This document shows, in pieces, positions 26,121-35,005 of a stretch of 64,000 nucleotides of DNA; the first letter of the stretch is position 1, and the number at the start of each line of letters is the position of its first letter. Both the position numbers and the translations under genes were made by a program. The notes under the pieces are model-generated. The model was not told where the DNA came from and made no database searches. It saw nothing but the letters and a program-made list of their open reading frames with translations. The DNA comes from Bradyrhizobium sp. CCH5-F6. GTDB taxonomy: Bacteria > Pseudomonadota > Alphaproteobacteria > Rhizobiales > Xanthobacteraceae. The DNA lies in NCBI RefSeq assembly GCF_001556045.1, contig NZ_LSIC01000078.1, positions 62,001 through 126,000 of the forward strand, written 5' to 3'.

Positions 26121-26576
26121 TTAGCCGGCACCCATGAGCGAGGCCGGACGGCGCTCGCCGCTGGAGGCAAAGATCTTCTTCAGTTTATTGACGACACGGA
26201 TCAGGAAGCCAATCATCACCGGATTGGTCTTGCGGCAGAAGGCAATCTTCTTGACGTGACCTTCGACATGCCATTTGGCATGCGCGCCGTCGCGGAAGAA
26301 GATGACGTCGCCTGGGCCGTAGCGCTTGGGCGGCATGCCGTCGCTTTCGAGCACGATCGATCCTTCCATGATCATGATCGTCTCGTCGATGTCGTAGTAC
26401 CAGTTGAAGCGTCCTTCGGTGCAATGCCAGATGATCGTCTGGGCGGTGCCATCGGCGCTGGTCGACAGGACGCGCGAGCGGGATACCGGATTGCCCTCGA
26501 TGATCCAGGACGGCTCGATCGGCCGCAACTCGAGGTCCACATTGCAACTGCCGATTTCAATCAATGCGCGCGACAT
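26121..26576 (-). CDS. Small cupin-domain protein
   Basis: A 151-residue single-cupin protein. The barrel core is IIWHCTEGRFNWYYDIDETI, then MIMEGSIVLES, then RYGPGDVIFFRDGAHAKWHV, matching Cupin_3 (ureidoglycine-aminohydrolase/EutQ-like) sequences. His, Glu and a later His are candidate metal ligands. The last 40 residues are hydrophobic then basic (MIGFLIRVVNKLKKIF), suggesting membrane association. GAGGAA precedes the ATG. It is convergent with the amidohydrolase. Function unknown. Confidence 0.8.
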   Translation of the reverse strand: MSRALIEIGSCNVDLELRPIEPSWIIEGNPVSRSRVLSTSADGTAQTIIWHCTEGRFNWYYDIDETIMIMEGSIVLESDGMPPKRYGPGDVIFFRDGAHAKWHVEGHVKKIAFCRKTNPVMIGFLIRVVNKLKKIFASSGERRPASLMGAG

Positions 26577-26919
26577 CTGCTTCCTCAGGAGAAATATAAA
26601 ATGAATGGCCGGGTCTCGGCCCGGATTGTTTCGAAAGACGGCGGGGACGCTAGTAGCCGTTTTCTAATTCTTTCTTACACGATCCTCGACCATCAGCCCC
26701 CAGTTGAAAGGCGAAACGGTTAACGTCACGATTCGCCTGAGAATCCCGACAGATGAACTGATCTTTCCCTGGGTGCGACAAAGTGCGCGACCGAAAGATC
26801 GCGGCCAATCGGCAGTGACGGCTCCGGCGGCGCGTTCGTCCTGCTGCCGTAACAAGATGTGCTTGACGTCTCATCTGAGGGCCGCGCGGAAGCGACGCGC
26901 GACGACGAGGGTGAGGTCC
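26577..26919. other. Intergenic stretch without a supported gene
   Basis: About 340 bases upstream of the cupin gene contain its promoter and no frame with family character. I see no palindromic repeat here. It leads into the doubtful frame at 26920. Confidence 0.45.
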
Positions 26920-27282
26920 ATGAGGCTCGTCAAGAGATCCGCGGCGCGTGCGCCCTGCCCGGAGGCGGATGATCCTGTTACCGCGCTTTACGAGGCGGTG
27001 ACTGCTTCCGACGCCATCGTGCGGGCCACCAACGGCAGCCCGTTCACGACTCTGTTCAACCGCTTCAACATCGACGACCATCGAATGCTGCGCAACGCCG
27101 GCAGGCGTCCCGAAGCACGGCCTGCAAGAGGCGTCACTTCGCCCATTCGCCCTTGCGGAAGACGGGCACCTTGCTGCCGTCGGCCAAGATGCCGTCGATG
27201 TCGGTCTCGGCCGAGCCGATCATCCAGTCGATGTGGATCAGGCTCTGATTGCCGCCTTGCGCCGCGATCTGCTGCGGCGTGA
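26920..27282 (+). CDS. Doubtful small gene or gene remnant, convergent overlap with aminopeptidase
   Basis: An ATG at 26920 with a good ribosome site (GGGTGAGG) opens a 120-codon frame. The first 63 or so residues look protein-like (DDPVTALYEAVTASDAIVRA, FTTLFNRFNIDDHRMLRNAG). Beyond that the frame runs antisense through the aminopeptidase 3' end and becomes Arg/Cys/Ser-rich. This fits either a real gene whose original 3' end was lost or an accidental frame. No family is recognised. Confidence 0.25.
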   Translation: MRLVKRSAARAPCPEADDPVTALYEAVTASDAIVRATNGSPFTTLFNRFNIDDHRMLRNAGRRPEARPARGVTSPIRPCGRRAPCCRRPRCRRCRSRPSRSSSRCGSGSDCRLAPRSAAA

Positions 27283-28390
27283 GCTGAGCGCCGTTGACGA
27301 AGCATTTCGAATAGCACTGGCCGAGCGCAATGTGAGACGCAGCGTTCTCGTCGAAGAGCGTGTTGTAGAACAACAGCCCGCTCTGCGAGATCGGCGAGGA
27401 ATGCGGCACCAGCGCCACTTCGCCGAGGCGCCGCGCGCCCTCGTCGGTGTCGAGCACCTTGTTCAGCACTTCGGCGCCGCGCGAGGCCTTTGCGTCGACG
27501 ATCTTGCCGTCCTCGAAACGCACGGCGATGTTGTCGATCAGCGTGCCCTGGTAGGACAGCGGCTTCGAGCTCACGACGTGGCCGTAGACGCGGCGGCAAT
27601 GCGGCGTGGTGAAGACCTCTTCGGTCGGGATGTTGGCGTTGCAGCTGATGCCGTTCTTGGAGACCGAGGCGCCGCCTTCCCATTCGTGGCCGTCGGCAAG
27701 TCCGATGGTCAGGTCGGTGCCGGGACCTGAATATTGCAGCGCGCGAAAGCGCTGGCCGTTGAGCCAGTTGGTGCGCTCGCGCAGCACCGCATTGTGGCTC
27801 GCCCAATTGTCCATCGCGTCCTCGCGATCGACGCGGGACGCCGCGAAGATCGCATCCGCAAGCTTGCCGACCGCGACGTCCTCGGAATCGTCAGGGAACA
27901 CCAGCTTCGCCCAGGACGGGCTCGGATAGGCGATGATGTTCCAGTTGGTGTCGAAATTGACGATCTTCTCCAGCGCGGGCTGATAGGCCATCGAATTCGC
28001 CTTGCTCGCGCGCGCCACCTTGGAGGGATCCTCGCCCGACAGCAGCATCGGGTTGTCGCCGACGATGGCGAGCCGTGCGGTGTTGTTCGAGAACGCCTTG
28101 GCCATGCCCTCGTAGAGCCAGCCGGCGGCGCGATCGAAACTGCTGTCATGGCCGTGGCGGTAGCGCGCCAGCGTCATCTCCTCGTCCGAGAGGATCGGCG
28201 TCACGATGCCGGCACCGGCCTTGTAGGCATGCACGGCGATTCGCCGCACCAGCGGTAGCGCGATCGCGGGCGCCGTCAGAAGCAGATCCTGTCCCGGCCG
28301 CAAGCCCAGGCCCACCTTCACCGCCACCTCGGCCAGGCGGTCGAGCTTCGCGGGATCGATGGGAGTTGAGGTATCGCGTTTGTCAGTCAT
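27134..28390 (-). CDS. M29-family metallo-aminopeptidase
   Basis: A 418-residue cytoplasmic aminopeptidase of the AmpS/AmpT/PepS family, which uses two cobalt or zinc ions. Metal and catalytic signatures are NIPTEEVFTTPHCRRVYG (near residue 255), DENAASHIALGQCYS (about 345) and IHIDWMIGS (about 380). Length matches the family (about 410). It removes N-terminal residues from peptides. It is preceded by a PcaB-like lyase on the same strand with a 113-base gap, so cotranscription is possible but not required. Confidence 0.92.
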   Translation of the reverse strand: MTDKRDTSTPIDPAKLDRLAEVAVKVGLGLRPGQDLLLTAPAIALPLVRRIAVHAYKAGAGIVTPILSDEEMTLARYRHGHDSSFDRAAGWLYEGMAKAFSNNTARLAIVGDNPMLLSGEDPSKVARASKANSMAYQPALEKIVNFDTNWNIIAYPSPSWAKLVFPDDSEDVAVGKLADAIFAASRVDREDAMDNWASHNAVLRERTNWLNGQRFRALQYSGPGTDLTIGLADGHEWEGGASVSKNGISCNANIPTEEVFTTPHCRRVYGHVVSSKPLSYQGTLIDNIAVRFEDGKIVDAKASRGAEVLNKVLDTDEGARRLGEVALVPHSSPISQSGLLFYNTLFDENAASHIALGQCYSKCFVNGAQLTPQQIAAQGGNQSLIHIDWMIGSAETDIDGILADGSKVPVFRKGEWAK

Positions 28391-28503
28391 GCCGGGCCCT
28401 CTGCCGAAAGTCGCTCATTCAATTTAAGTCTAGCATCGCGAGACACAAGTGTGCGAGCGTCTTGCGACACATGAAAGATACGCGGTTTCACGCATTTTGG
28501 TTT

Positions 28504-29865
28504 TCAACGCGTTGCCGATTTCAGCACACGATCGACCATGGCGGGCGCGAGACCGAGGTAATTTTTCGGTGAGGTCAGCGCCTCGATCGTGGCGCGGTCG
28601 ATGCGGCTCGATATCCGTGAATCCGCCGACAGCGCATCAGCAAGGCTGATTGCCTTCTCGTTAGCCTCACGGCAGGCGTCGTAGACGACGTCATGCGCCT
28701 CCTGCCGCCCGATCTGCGGCGCGAGCCCCATCATGACCGCCTCCGCCACGATCAGGCCGCGGCTGATGGCGAGATTGTCGTTCATCTTCGCCTCGTCCAC
28801 GATGAGGCCGGCGAGCGCAAACTTCGCCTGGCGCAGCGCACCGGCGGTCAGCACGAAGCTTTCGGGGATCGCCATCCATTCGGCGTGCCAGGGCCCCGTT
28901 GCACGCTCGAAATCCTGCACCATGGCGTCGAGCATCAGACCGGCGTGCTGGCGCACCGCTTTTGACGCAGCAAGCATCAGTTCGGAGGAGATCGGGTTGC
29001 GCTTCTGCGGCATGGTCGAGGAGGCGCCGCGCCCCTTGACGAAGGGCTCGTAGACCTCGGCGAACTCGGTCGAGGCCATGATCATGATGTCGAGCGCGAT
29101 CTTGCCGAGCGAGCCGGTGACGAGGGCGAGGAAGTTCACCGCCTCCGCAAAGCCGTCGCGCGCGACGTGCCAGGTCGAGGCGGGAACGCCGAGCTTCAGC
29201 TCGGCGCAGAGCGCCTCCTGCACCTCGAACCCCTTGTCGCCAAGCGAGGCCAGCGTGCCGGCAGCGCCGGCGAACTGGCCGACCAGAACGCGCGGCTTCA
29301 GCTGCGCCAGCCGCTCGGCGTGGCGATCGAACATGGCGAGCCAGATCGCGGTCTTGTAGCCGAAGGTCACCGGCAGCGCTTGCTGGAGATGGGTTCGGCC
29401 CGCCATCGCCGTGTCGCGATGGCGCTTCGACAGATCGGCGAGGATCTTGCGCAGCTCGGCGATGTCGCGTTCGACGATCTCGATCGCGGCGCGGAGTTGC
29501 AGCACCACGGCGGTGTCCATGATGTCCTGCGTGGTGGCGCCCCAATGCACGTAGCGACCGGCCTCGCCGCATTGTTTCACCATCTGATGCACCAAAGGCA
29601 GGATCGGATAGCCGACGACATCGGTCTCCTGCCGCAGCAGATCGAAATCGAGCGCGGCGACGTCGGTCCGCGCCGCGATCGCTGCGGCCGCCTCTTGCGG
29701 GATCACGCCGCACTTCGCCTCAGCCTTCGCCAGCGCCACCTCGACCTCGGCATAGCGCGCGACCGTCGCGACGTCGGAGAACACCTCGCGCATCTCAGGC
29801 GTGCCGAAGGCGTCGCGAAACAGCATGGAGTCGAGCACGGTGGTGGAGGCGGGGAAAGCAGGCAT
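28504..29865 (-). CDS. 3-carboxy-cis,cis-muconate cycloisomerase-like / adenylosuccinate-lyase family protein
   Basis: A 453-residue member of the fumarase/aspartase superfamily. Start chosen at ATG 29865 (MPAFPASTTVLDSMLFRDAF); a longer frame upstream is not family-like. The signature loop is GSSTMPQKRNPISSELMLAA at about residue 270, with the upstream lyase motif MAGRTHLQQALPVTFGYK. The N-terminus (STTVLDSMLFRDAFGTPEMR) resembles PcaB and related lyases more than PurB. No other protocatechuate-pathway gene is adjacent, so the substrate may be a different dicarboxylic adduct. Confidence 0.8.
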   Translation of the reverse strand: MPAFPASTTVLDSMLFRDAFGTPEMREVFSDVATVARYAEVEVALAKAEAKCGVIPQEAAAAIAARTDVAALDFDLLRQETDVVGYPILPLVHQMVKQCGEAGRYVHWGATTQDIMDTAVVLQLRAAIEIVERDIAELRKILADLSKRHRDTAMAGRTHLQQALPVTFGYKTAIWLAMFDRHAERLAQLKPRVLVGQFAGAAGTLASLGDKGFEVQEALCAELKLGVPASTWHVARDGFAEAVNFLALVTGSLGKIALDIMIMASTEFAEVYEPFVKGRGASSTMPQKRNPISSELMLAASKAVRQHAGLMLDAMVQDFERATGPWHAEWMAIPESFVLTAGALRQAKFALAGLIVDEAKMNDNLAISRGLIVAEAVMMGLAPQIGRQEAHDVVYDACREANEKAISLADALSADSRISSRIDRATIEALTSPKNYLGLAPAMVDRVLKSATR

Positions 29866-30312
29866 GGGGCGTTTCTTCGTGGTTGGTGTTTTGCGTGAGC
29901 GGCAGCTTACGCGGGTTGCTGGGCAGGGCAATCCGACATCCAGGGTTCATCACACGTTCGATGCCGTAGGATCGTCTCGCCAAGCCCCCGCTTCTTCCGG
30001 CGCTCAGCTCCGTCATCCGAGCCGGGAGGCGCGTGAGGCGAAGCAGAGCGCCGAGCCTCGAAGCATCAGCGGCCGGGAGGTGGCTGTTCGAGCCTCCTCT
30101 GCGCCCCGGCGCTTCGAGACGAGGGATCGGCGCGAGCCGGATCCAACGGCAAACATTCCAGCTGCGGTTGTATTCCCCTCTGAAAACGACATGCCTGTCA
30201 TCACGCGATCGCGATGAACCAAGTGCCCCCTTCGGCAGACACACGGTTTTCGACCCAAATTTCCTTTTGTCATTTTGCTTGACCATTTTCGTAATGAGGC
30301 CTGGTTTTCGAC
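29866..30312. other. Divergent intergenic region with a repeated GGTTTTCGAC word
   Basis: About 450 bases lie between the lyase and the divergent regulator gene, with no supported gene. The part nearest the regulator (30235-30312) is A/T-richer. It carries GGTTTTCGAC twice, at 30245-30254 and 30303-30312, the second copy abutting the GTG start. No terminator or palindrome stands out. Confidence 0.5.
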
Positions 30313-31869
30313 GTGCAGTTTCTGTTCCGGGACCACCTTCTGGATACCGACCGGCGCGAGCTGAGCCGCGAGCAGGTTCCCATTGCCGTGGAGCCGCAGG
30401 TTTTCGATCTCGTCGTCCATCTCATGCAAAATCGCGACCGGGTGGTCAGCAAGGACGAGCTGATCGACAAGATCTGGCACGGGCGCAGCGTCTCCGAATC
30501 CACCCTGACCAGCCGCATCAACGCGGCACGCAAGGCGATCGGCGACAATGGCGCCAGCCAGGCGCTGATCCGCACGATCACCCGCAAGGGTTTTCGTTTC
30601 GTCGGCGATGTTCAGATGCAACTCGGCGCAAGCGCACCTGAGCCGGTCCGTATCGCCCAGCCTCAGGCAGCCTTCGCGCTGCCGGATCGGCCAGCGATCG
30701 CCGTGCTGCCCTTCACCAACATGAGCGGCGAGGCCGAGCAGGATTATTTCTCCGACGGCATCAGCGAGGACATCATCACTGCGCTGTCAAAGCTGCGGTG
30801 GTTCTTCGTCGTCGCGCGCAACTCCTCCTTCGTCTACAAGGGCCGGGCCGTGCACATCCACGAGGTCGCGCGGGAACTCGGGGTGCGCTACGTGGTCGAA
30901 GGCAGCGTGCGGCGCAGCGGCGAGCGGGTGCGCATCTCGGCCCAGCTCAACGACGTTTCGACGGGCAGCCATCTCTGGGCCGAGCGCTACGACCGCGACC
31001 TCGCCGACATCTTTGCCGTACAGGACGAGATCACCGAGGCGATCGTCGCCGCGATCGAGCCGCAGCTCTATGCCGCCGAGAGCTTTCGAGCCCAGCAGAA
31101 GCCGCCGGGCAGCCTGGATGCATGGGATCTCGTGATGCGCGCGATGTCGCATTACTGGCGCATCAACCGCGAGGACAATGCCGCCGCGCAAGGCCTGCTG
31201 AAAGAGGCCGTCGCGGTCGATTCCGCCTATGGCAAGGCGCTGGGCCTGCTCGCGACCAGCCATATCTTCGGCGCGCATATGGGCTGGGCCGACATGGCCG
31301 CGACCCTGCCGGTCGCCGAACGTGCGGCGCTCGCAGCAGTGGAGGCCGATCGCGAGGATGCCTGGGCCCATCACGGCCTCGCTTATACCTATCTGTTCCG
31401 CCGCCGCTTCGACGACGCGCTGGCCGAATTCGAGCTGGCCTTGAGGCTGAATCCGAATTTCGCGATGGCGCATGCCTTCCACGGCGTTACGCTGTGCTAC
31501 GCCGGGCGATGGCAGGACGGCGATGCCGCCGCCCGCCATGCGCTGCGGCTGAGCCCGCGTGACCCGCTTGCAGCGATTTATTGCGGGGTTGCGGCCTATG
31601 CCCGTTTCGTCGGCCGCGACTACGAGGGGGCGGTACAGATGGCTCGGGAATCAATGCGACAGCGCGGAGATTTCGTCGGCGCGCACCGCGTGCTGGCGGC
31701 AGCCGCCGGCATGTTGGGTGCTCCGACGCTTGCGGCTTCCGCCCTGGAAGGCCTGCGTCGCGTCCAGCCCGACGTCTCGCTTGCCTGGATCACGCGGGAG
31801 CTGCCGATGCTGCGCGAAGAGGATTGCGTGCATTATCTCGAAGGCTTGCGGCGCGCGGGGGTCACCTGA
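30313..31869 (+). CDS. Winged-helix regulator with TolB-like and TPR domains (CadC-type, soluble)
   Basis: A 518-residue protein starting at GTG 30313. Residues about 5-100 form an OmpR/CadC-type winged helix (VFDLVVHLMQNRDRVVSKDE, SRINAARKAIGDNG, TRKGFRFVGDV). A TolB-like N-terminal domain follows at about 125-245 (IAVLPFTNMSGEAEQDYFSD, HLWAERYDRDL), and TPR-like helices fill about 280-480. There is no membrane helix between the DNA-binding and TolB parts, unlike CadC, so it is probably a cytoplasmic regulator. This architecture is common in rhizobia but its targets are rarely known. Confidence 0.85.
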   Translation: MQFLFRDHLLDTDRRELSREQVPIAVEPQVFDLVVHLMQNRDRVVSKDELIDKIWHGRSVSESTLTSRINAARKAIGDNGASQALIRTITRKGFRFVGDVQMQLGASAPEPVRIAQPQAAFALPDRPAIAVLPFTNMSGEAEQDYFSDGISEDIITALSKLRWFFVVARNSSFVYKGRAVHIHEVARELGVRYVVEGSVRRSGERVRISAQLNDVSTGSHLWAERYDRDLADIFAVQDEITEAIVAAIEPQLYAAESFRAQQKPPGSLDAWDLVMRAMSHYWRINREDNAAAQGLLKEAVAVDSAYGKALGLLATSHIFGAHMGWADMAATLPVAERAALAAVEADREDAWAHHGLAYTYLFRRRFDDALAEFELALRLNPNFAMAHAFHGVTLCYAGRWQDGDAAARHALRLSPRDPLAAIYCGVAAYARFVGRDYEGAVQMARESMRQRGDFVGAHRVLAAAAGMLGAPTLAASALEGLRRVQPDVSLAWITRELPMLREEDCVHYLEGLRRAGVT

Positions 31870-31922
31870 CGCCTGCCGCGATGATGGCGGCGTACCTTGC
31901 AGCCGCGATCCTTCGTTGACCG

Positions 31923-32591
31923 CTAGTCGTCATCAGGCCCGAACGGCCTGATCTGGGGGAAGCCGCCGCGCGGCCGGCCCGCGTAATCGCGCGCATCGGA
32001 ATCTTCGCGAATGTTGCGCGCGACGTCGTCCCAGTCGGTGCGGTCGCGCATGCCGCGCGGCTCGCGGAGGTCCTGGTGGCGGCGCTCGCGACGCTCCGCT
32101 CGGCGCCGTTCGGTCGCGGCCCGCTTGACGTCGTAATCCCTCGCCTTGGCAAACGCATTGTCGGGAGAGGAAGGCTCCGTCGAGGCCTGCTGTTCGACCG
32201 GTTTTGCAGCGCGTGGAGGAGACGCCGGTGCCGGCTTGGGCGGCTCGACCGCAGCGGCTTGCGAGGGCTGAGGCGCCGGCGGTTCAGCATTCGCCGGCGC
32301 GGTTTGCGTGTCCGGCCTGGCGGCTTCAGGCTTTGCTTCGGCCCGCGCCGGCGCAGCGATCATCGCGCCAAAGGCTTGCGAGCCGGTGAGATAGTTGACG
32401 CGCTCGGACGGCGCGTTCGTGGAAGCCGGTGTGGCAGCCTCCGCCCGCTGCGCCATCTTGCTGGTGTCCGGGCCCTGCTTGGGCGCGACCGGGTTCATGA
32501 TGTTGCCGGCAACGATACCGCCGCCAAGACCAATGGCGATGGCCGCGATGATGGTCCCGGCACCGACAAAATAGGCTGTCGAGGCGCGCAT
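31923..32591 (-). CDS. Membrane-anchored Pro/Ala-rich hypothetical protein
   Basis: A 222-residue protein with one N-terminal hydrophobic segment (AYFVGAGTIIAAIAIGLGGG). A low-complexity Pro/Ala/Glu linker follows (about 85-150), then a strongly charged, Arg-rich region (ATERRRAERRERRHQDLREP) and an acidic C-terminus. The layout suggests a membrane-tethered protein with an extended linker. No family recognised. The 89-base gap before the next gene and the shared strand suggest a possible operon with 32681-33418. Confidence 0.65.
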   Translation of the reverse strand: MRASTAYFVGAGTIIAAIAIGLGGGIVAGNIMNPVAPKQGPDTSKMAQRAEAATPASTNAPSERVNYLTGSQAFGAMIAAPARAEAKPEAARPDTQTAPANAEPPAPQPSQAAAVEPPKPAPASPPRAAKPVEQQASTEPSSPDNAFAKARDYDVKRAATERRRAERRERRHQDLREPRGMRDRTDWDDVARNIREDSDARDYAGRPRGGFPQIRPFGPDDD

Positions 32592-32650
32592 TCATCCACT
32601 CCCTCTTTGGAGCGGGCAACGCGTGGGGATTGCCAGATGTTCCTGATAGC

Positions 32651-32675
32651 CGCGGCTCCTCCAGGAGGAACCGCG
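32651..32675 (-). terminator. Strong hairpin after 245-residue gene
   Basis: CGCGG-C-TCCTC pairs with GAGGA-A-CCGCG around a three-base loop, just after the stop of the gene at 32681-33418. No T-run follows on the minus strand, so it may be a processing or attenuation hairpin rather than a full terminator. Confidence 0.4.
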
Positions 32676-32680
32676 CGGGA

Positions 32681-33418
32681 TCAGATTTGCTGCGCGACCT
32701 TCTCGAGCCCGATGAGACGAGCGAGCTTGCGCACTTCTTCCTTCTGATCGTCACGAAGCTGGAACAACAGCGGCATGGCGGCCGACTTCAGTTGCTGCAC
32801 CTCGTCGCAATTCGGATCGATCTGCGCGCTGGGCGGCGCGTTCGGGTTCGACAGCTTGTTCGCCTGGATCTTGCGGGCGACGTTGCGCAGCGCGGTCTCG
32901 ACCGAGGGCCAGTAATATTCCTGCGAGGACGACAGTTTCAGGCGATCCCGGATTCCCGCGATCTGCATGTCGGACAAAAGCGAATAGGCCTTCTGCGGCT
33001 TGGCCACGACCTTCGGCTTGGCCGGAACCTCGACGGCTGGAACCTCCGTCGCGGCGGGCGCCTCGTGGGTGCTTGCTTTCGGCATCGGGAAATCAGCGGG
33101 CGTGGCCGCGGCGAAGGCCTGACGCAGCGGTTCGGTCAGTACGGGCGCCTGGGAAAGCTTGTCGGCTGCCACCTGGACCGGTTCGTATGCGGCCGAGGCC
33201 AGCGCCAGCGTCGGAACCAGGCGGTCGGCCTTGGCGGCGCGGTTGGTTGCGAGCGGCTTGGGCGGCGGTGCCTGGGCGATCATCTCGGCGCTGACGCTGG
33301 GCACGCTGTCGCGTCCGAGGATGGCGGTCGTCGCGGCACCGAGAACGAGGAAACAGGTCAGCACGACGATGGTGATGGCTTTGGACAAACGTCCCTCCGC
33401 GTCCGGCTTCAAGTCCAC
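32681..33418 (-). CDS. Membrane-anchored hypothetical protein with Spy/CpxP-like helical C-terminus
   Basis: A 245-residue protein with one N-terminal membrane helix (AITIVVLTCFLVLGAATTAI), an Ala/Pro-rich linker and a C-terminal helical region (about 145-240). The last contains LSDMQIAGIRDRLKLSSSQE, a diverged LTxxQ-like word, followed by YYWPSVETALRNVARKI. Similar sequences recur among rhizobial envelope proteins of unknown role. TTAAGGCTTAA lies just upstream of the start. No enzyme motif is seen. Confidence 0.65.
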   Translation of the reverse strand: MDLKPDAEGRLSKAITIVVLTCFLVLGAATTAILGRDSVPSVSAEMIAQAPPPKPLATNRAAKADRLVPTLALASAAYEPVQVAADKLSQAPVLTEPLRQAFAAATPADFPMPKASTHEAPAATEVPAVEVPAKPKVVAKPQKAYSLLSDMQIAGIRDRLKLSSSQEYYWPSVETALRNVARKIQANKLSNPNAPPSAQIDPNCDEVQQLKSAAMPLLFQLRDDQKEEVRKLARLIGLEKVAQQI

Positions 33419-33520
33419 GTGATCACTGCTCGGAAACTGGGCGATAATTAAGGCTTAACCGTGCCAATGCGGCGGCAATCGCGCGGACTGCGGCGACATC
33501 GCCGGAAAAGCCCAAGGAAA

Positions 33521-33769
33521 TCAGGCAGCTGCCGCAAGGTCGTAAGCATCCTGGATGTCGGCCACGATCTCCGAGGCCTCCCAGACCGCGCGCGGCTCGA
33601 CCGATTGCAGCGTCACCGTCCAGTTGCCGCCCCGGCGGGTCCGCGGAACGCTGACGACGTCGAAACGGACGTTGCGGCACAGCGGATGGCGGGCCAGGGC
33701 ATGGGCGACGCGGACGCGAATCTCGTCCATCGTCGCAGCCGTCTTGCTGTTGAGAAAATCGAAATCCAT
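33521..33769 (-). CDS. Small conserved-looking hypothetical protein (82 residues)
   Basis: An 82-residue soluble protein: a helical N-terminus (AATMDEIRVRVAHALARHPL), a strand-rich middle (FDVVSVPRTRRGGNWTVTLQ) and a helical end (EASEIVADIQDAYDLAAAA). This balanced alpha-beta layout and the clean start argue that it is a real gene. A perfect CtrA-type box (TTAA-N7-TTAA) lies 59 bases before its ATG. Function unknown. Confidence 0.65.
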   Translation of the reverse strand: MDFDFLNSKTAATMDEIRVRVAHALARHPLCRNVRFDVVSVPRTRRGGNWTVTLQSVEPRAVWEASEIVADIQDAYDLAAAA

Positions 33770-33827
33770 CGCCTGTCCCTCTCGGTCCCCGTTGGCGGCA
33801 TCGAGGAGGATTCTTGGCGGGCGATGG

Positions 33828-33842
33828 TTAATCTGCCGTTAA
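33828..33842. promoter_or_regulatory. Candidate CtrA-binding site TTAA-N7-TTAA
   Basis: TTAATCTGCCGTTAA matches the CtrA consensus exactly: two TTAA words separated by seven bases. It lies 59 bases before the ATG of the 82-residue gene, a distance compatible with control of its promoter. CtrA is the alphaproteobacterial cell-cycle master regulator; binding is inferred from the motif only. Confidence 0.5.
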
Positions 33843-33932
33843 ATCAGGGGACTTTGAGGTATGCGAGGATGAGCCGGGATCGATGCGATCGCACCATCTC
33901 TCTCCCTCTCGTTGCGGGATAGACGTAAAATC

Positions 33933-34898
33933 CTACCGCCCACCCGCCGCGCGGTATTCCGCGGCGGTCCGCGCGACGAGATCGTCGACCGCGAGCACAT
34001 CGGTGACGCCTGACGTCGCGTGCCCGCCGCTCCAGATGTCGCGCCAGCGCTTGGGCCGGCTCTCGCGTGCCGTCACGTCGATGTCCTTGGCGATGTCGAT
34101 CGCGCCACGCGCCGGCAGATCGTCGGGATCAAGCCCGGCGGCGACGATCGACGGCCTCAGCATGCTGGTCTGCAAGCCCGTGAACGCGGTGGTGAGCATG
34201 ACGTCGTCTGCGCTGCTCTCGACCAGCATGCGCTTGTAGCGGTCATCCGCCATGCTCTCCCGCGTCGCAATGAACTTCGTGCCCATATAGGCGAGATCGC
34301 AGCCAAGCACCTCCGCCGCCCGCAGCGCGTAGCCGTCACTGATGCCGCCCGCCAAGACGATGATGCCGTCGTAAAATGCGCGCACCGCGCGGACGAAGGC
34401 GAAGGGGTTGAGCCAGCCCGTCTGTCCGCCCGCGCCCGCCGTGAGCAGCACCAGCCCGTCCGCGCCTGCTTCCGCCGCACGCTCGGCGTGGCGGATCGAG
34501 GCGACATCCGCCAGCACCAACGCGCCGGCATCATGGAGCGGACTCAGCACCTGCGCCGGCGATCCCACCGAGGTGATGACGATCTCGGGCCTGTGCCGCA
34601 GCAGCACGGTGAGATCCTCCGCGAGCCGTGCATTGGAGCGGTGCACGATCAGGTTCGGGCAGAGCGGCGCTGCCTTGCGGCCGGTTTGATCTTCGTGCTG
34701 CCGCAGTCGCGTCCCGATCGCGGTGAGCCATTCATCGAGTTGTTCCGCGCCACGGCAATTCGCGGTGGGAAAGCTGCCGATCACCCCGTTGCGGCAGGAC
34801 GCGACCATGAGCTCGACGCCCGACACCAGGAACATCGGCGCGGCGATCAGCGGCAGCGCGAGACGATCGTGGAAGCGTTGCAGTCGATCCGATGGCAT
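33933..34898 (-). CDS. Nitronate-monooxygenase-family flavoprotein
   Basis: A 321-residue FMN-dependent TIM-barrel protein of the NMO/2-nitropropane dioxygenase family. The N-terminus reads LPLIAAPMFLVSGVELMVAS (about 13-33). FMN-contact segments include GADGLVLLTAGAGGQTGW, IIVLAGGISDGYALRAAEVL and GCDLAYMGTKFIATRES. It is divergent from the acyl-CoA ligase gene (107-base gap) and paralogous to 37809-38777. The family oxidises nitronates or acts as enoyl-type reductases. Physiological substrate unknown. Confidence 0.88.
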   Translation of the reverse strand: MPSDRLQRFHDRLALPLIAAPMFLVSGVELMVASCRNGVIGSFPTANCRGAEQLDEWLTAIGTRLRQHEDQTGRKAAPLCPNLIVHRSNARLAEDLTVLLRHRPEIVITSVGSPAQVLSPLHDAGALVLADVASIRHAERAAEAGADGLVLLTAGAGGQTGWLNPFAFVRAVRAFYDGIIVLAGGISDGYALRAAEVLGCDLAYMGTKFIATRESMADDRYKRMLVESSADDVMLTTAFTGLQTSMLRPSIVAAGLDPDDLPARGAIDIAKDIDVTARESRPKRWRDIWSGGHATSGVTDVLAVDDLVARTAAEYRAAGGR

Positions 34899-35005
34899 GC
34901 ATGCCTCCCTGCGCGGGCTTTGTCGTTTCCTCCCGCATTCCCTGTGCTAGCGTCATCAGCAACATTGGCACGCCAGAAGCCGGTGACAAAGCAACGAGGA
35001 AACAT

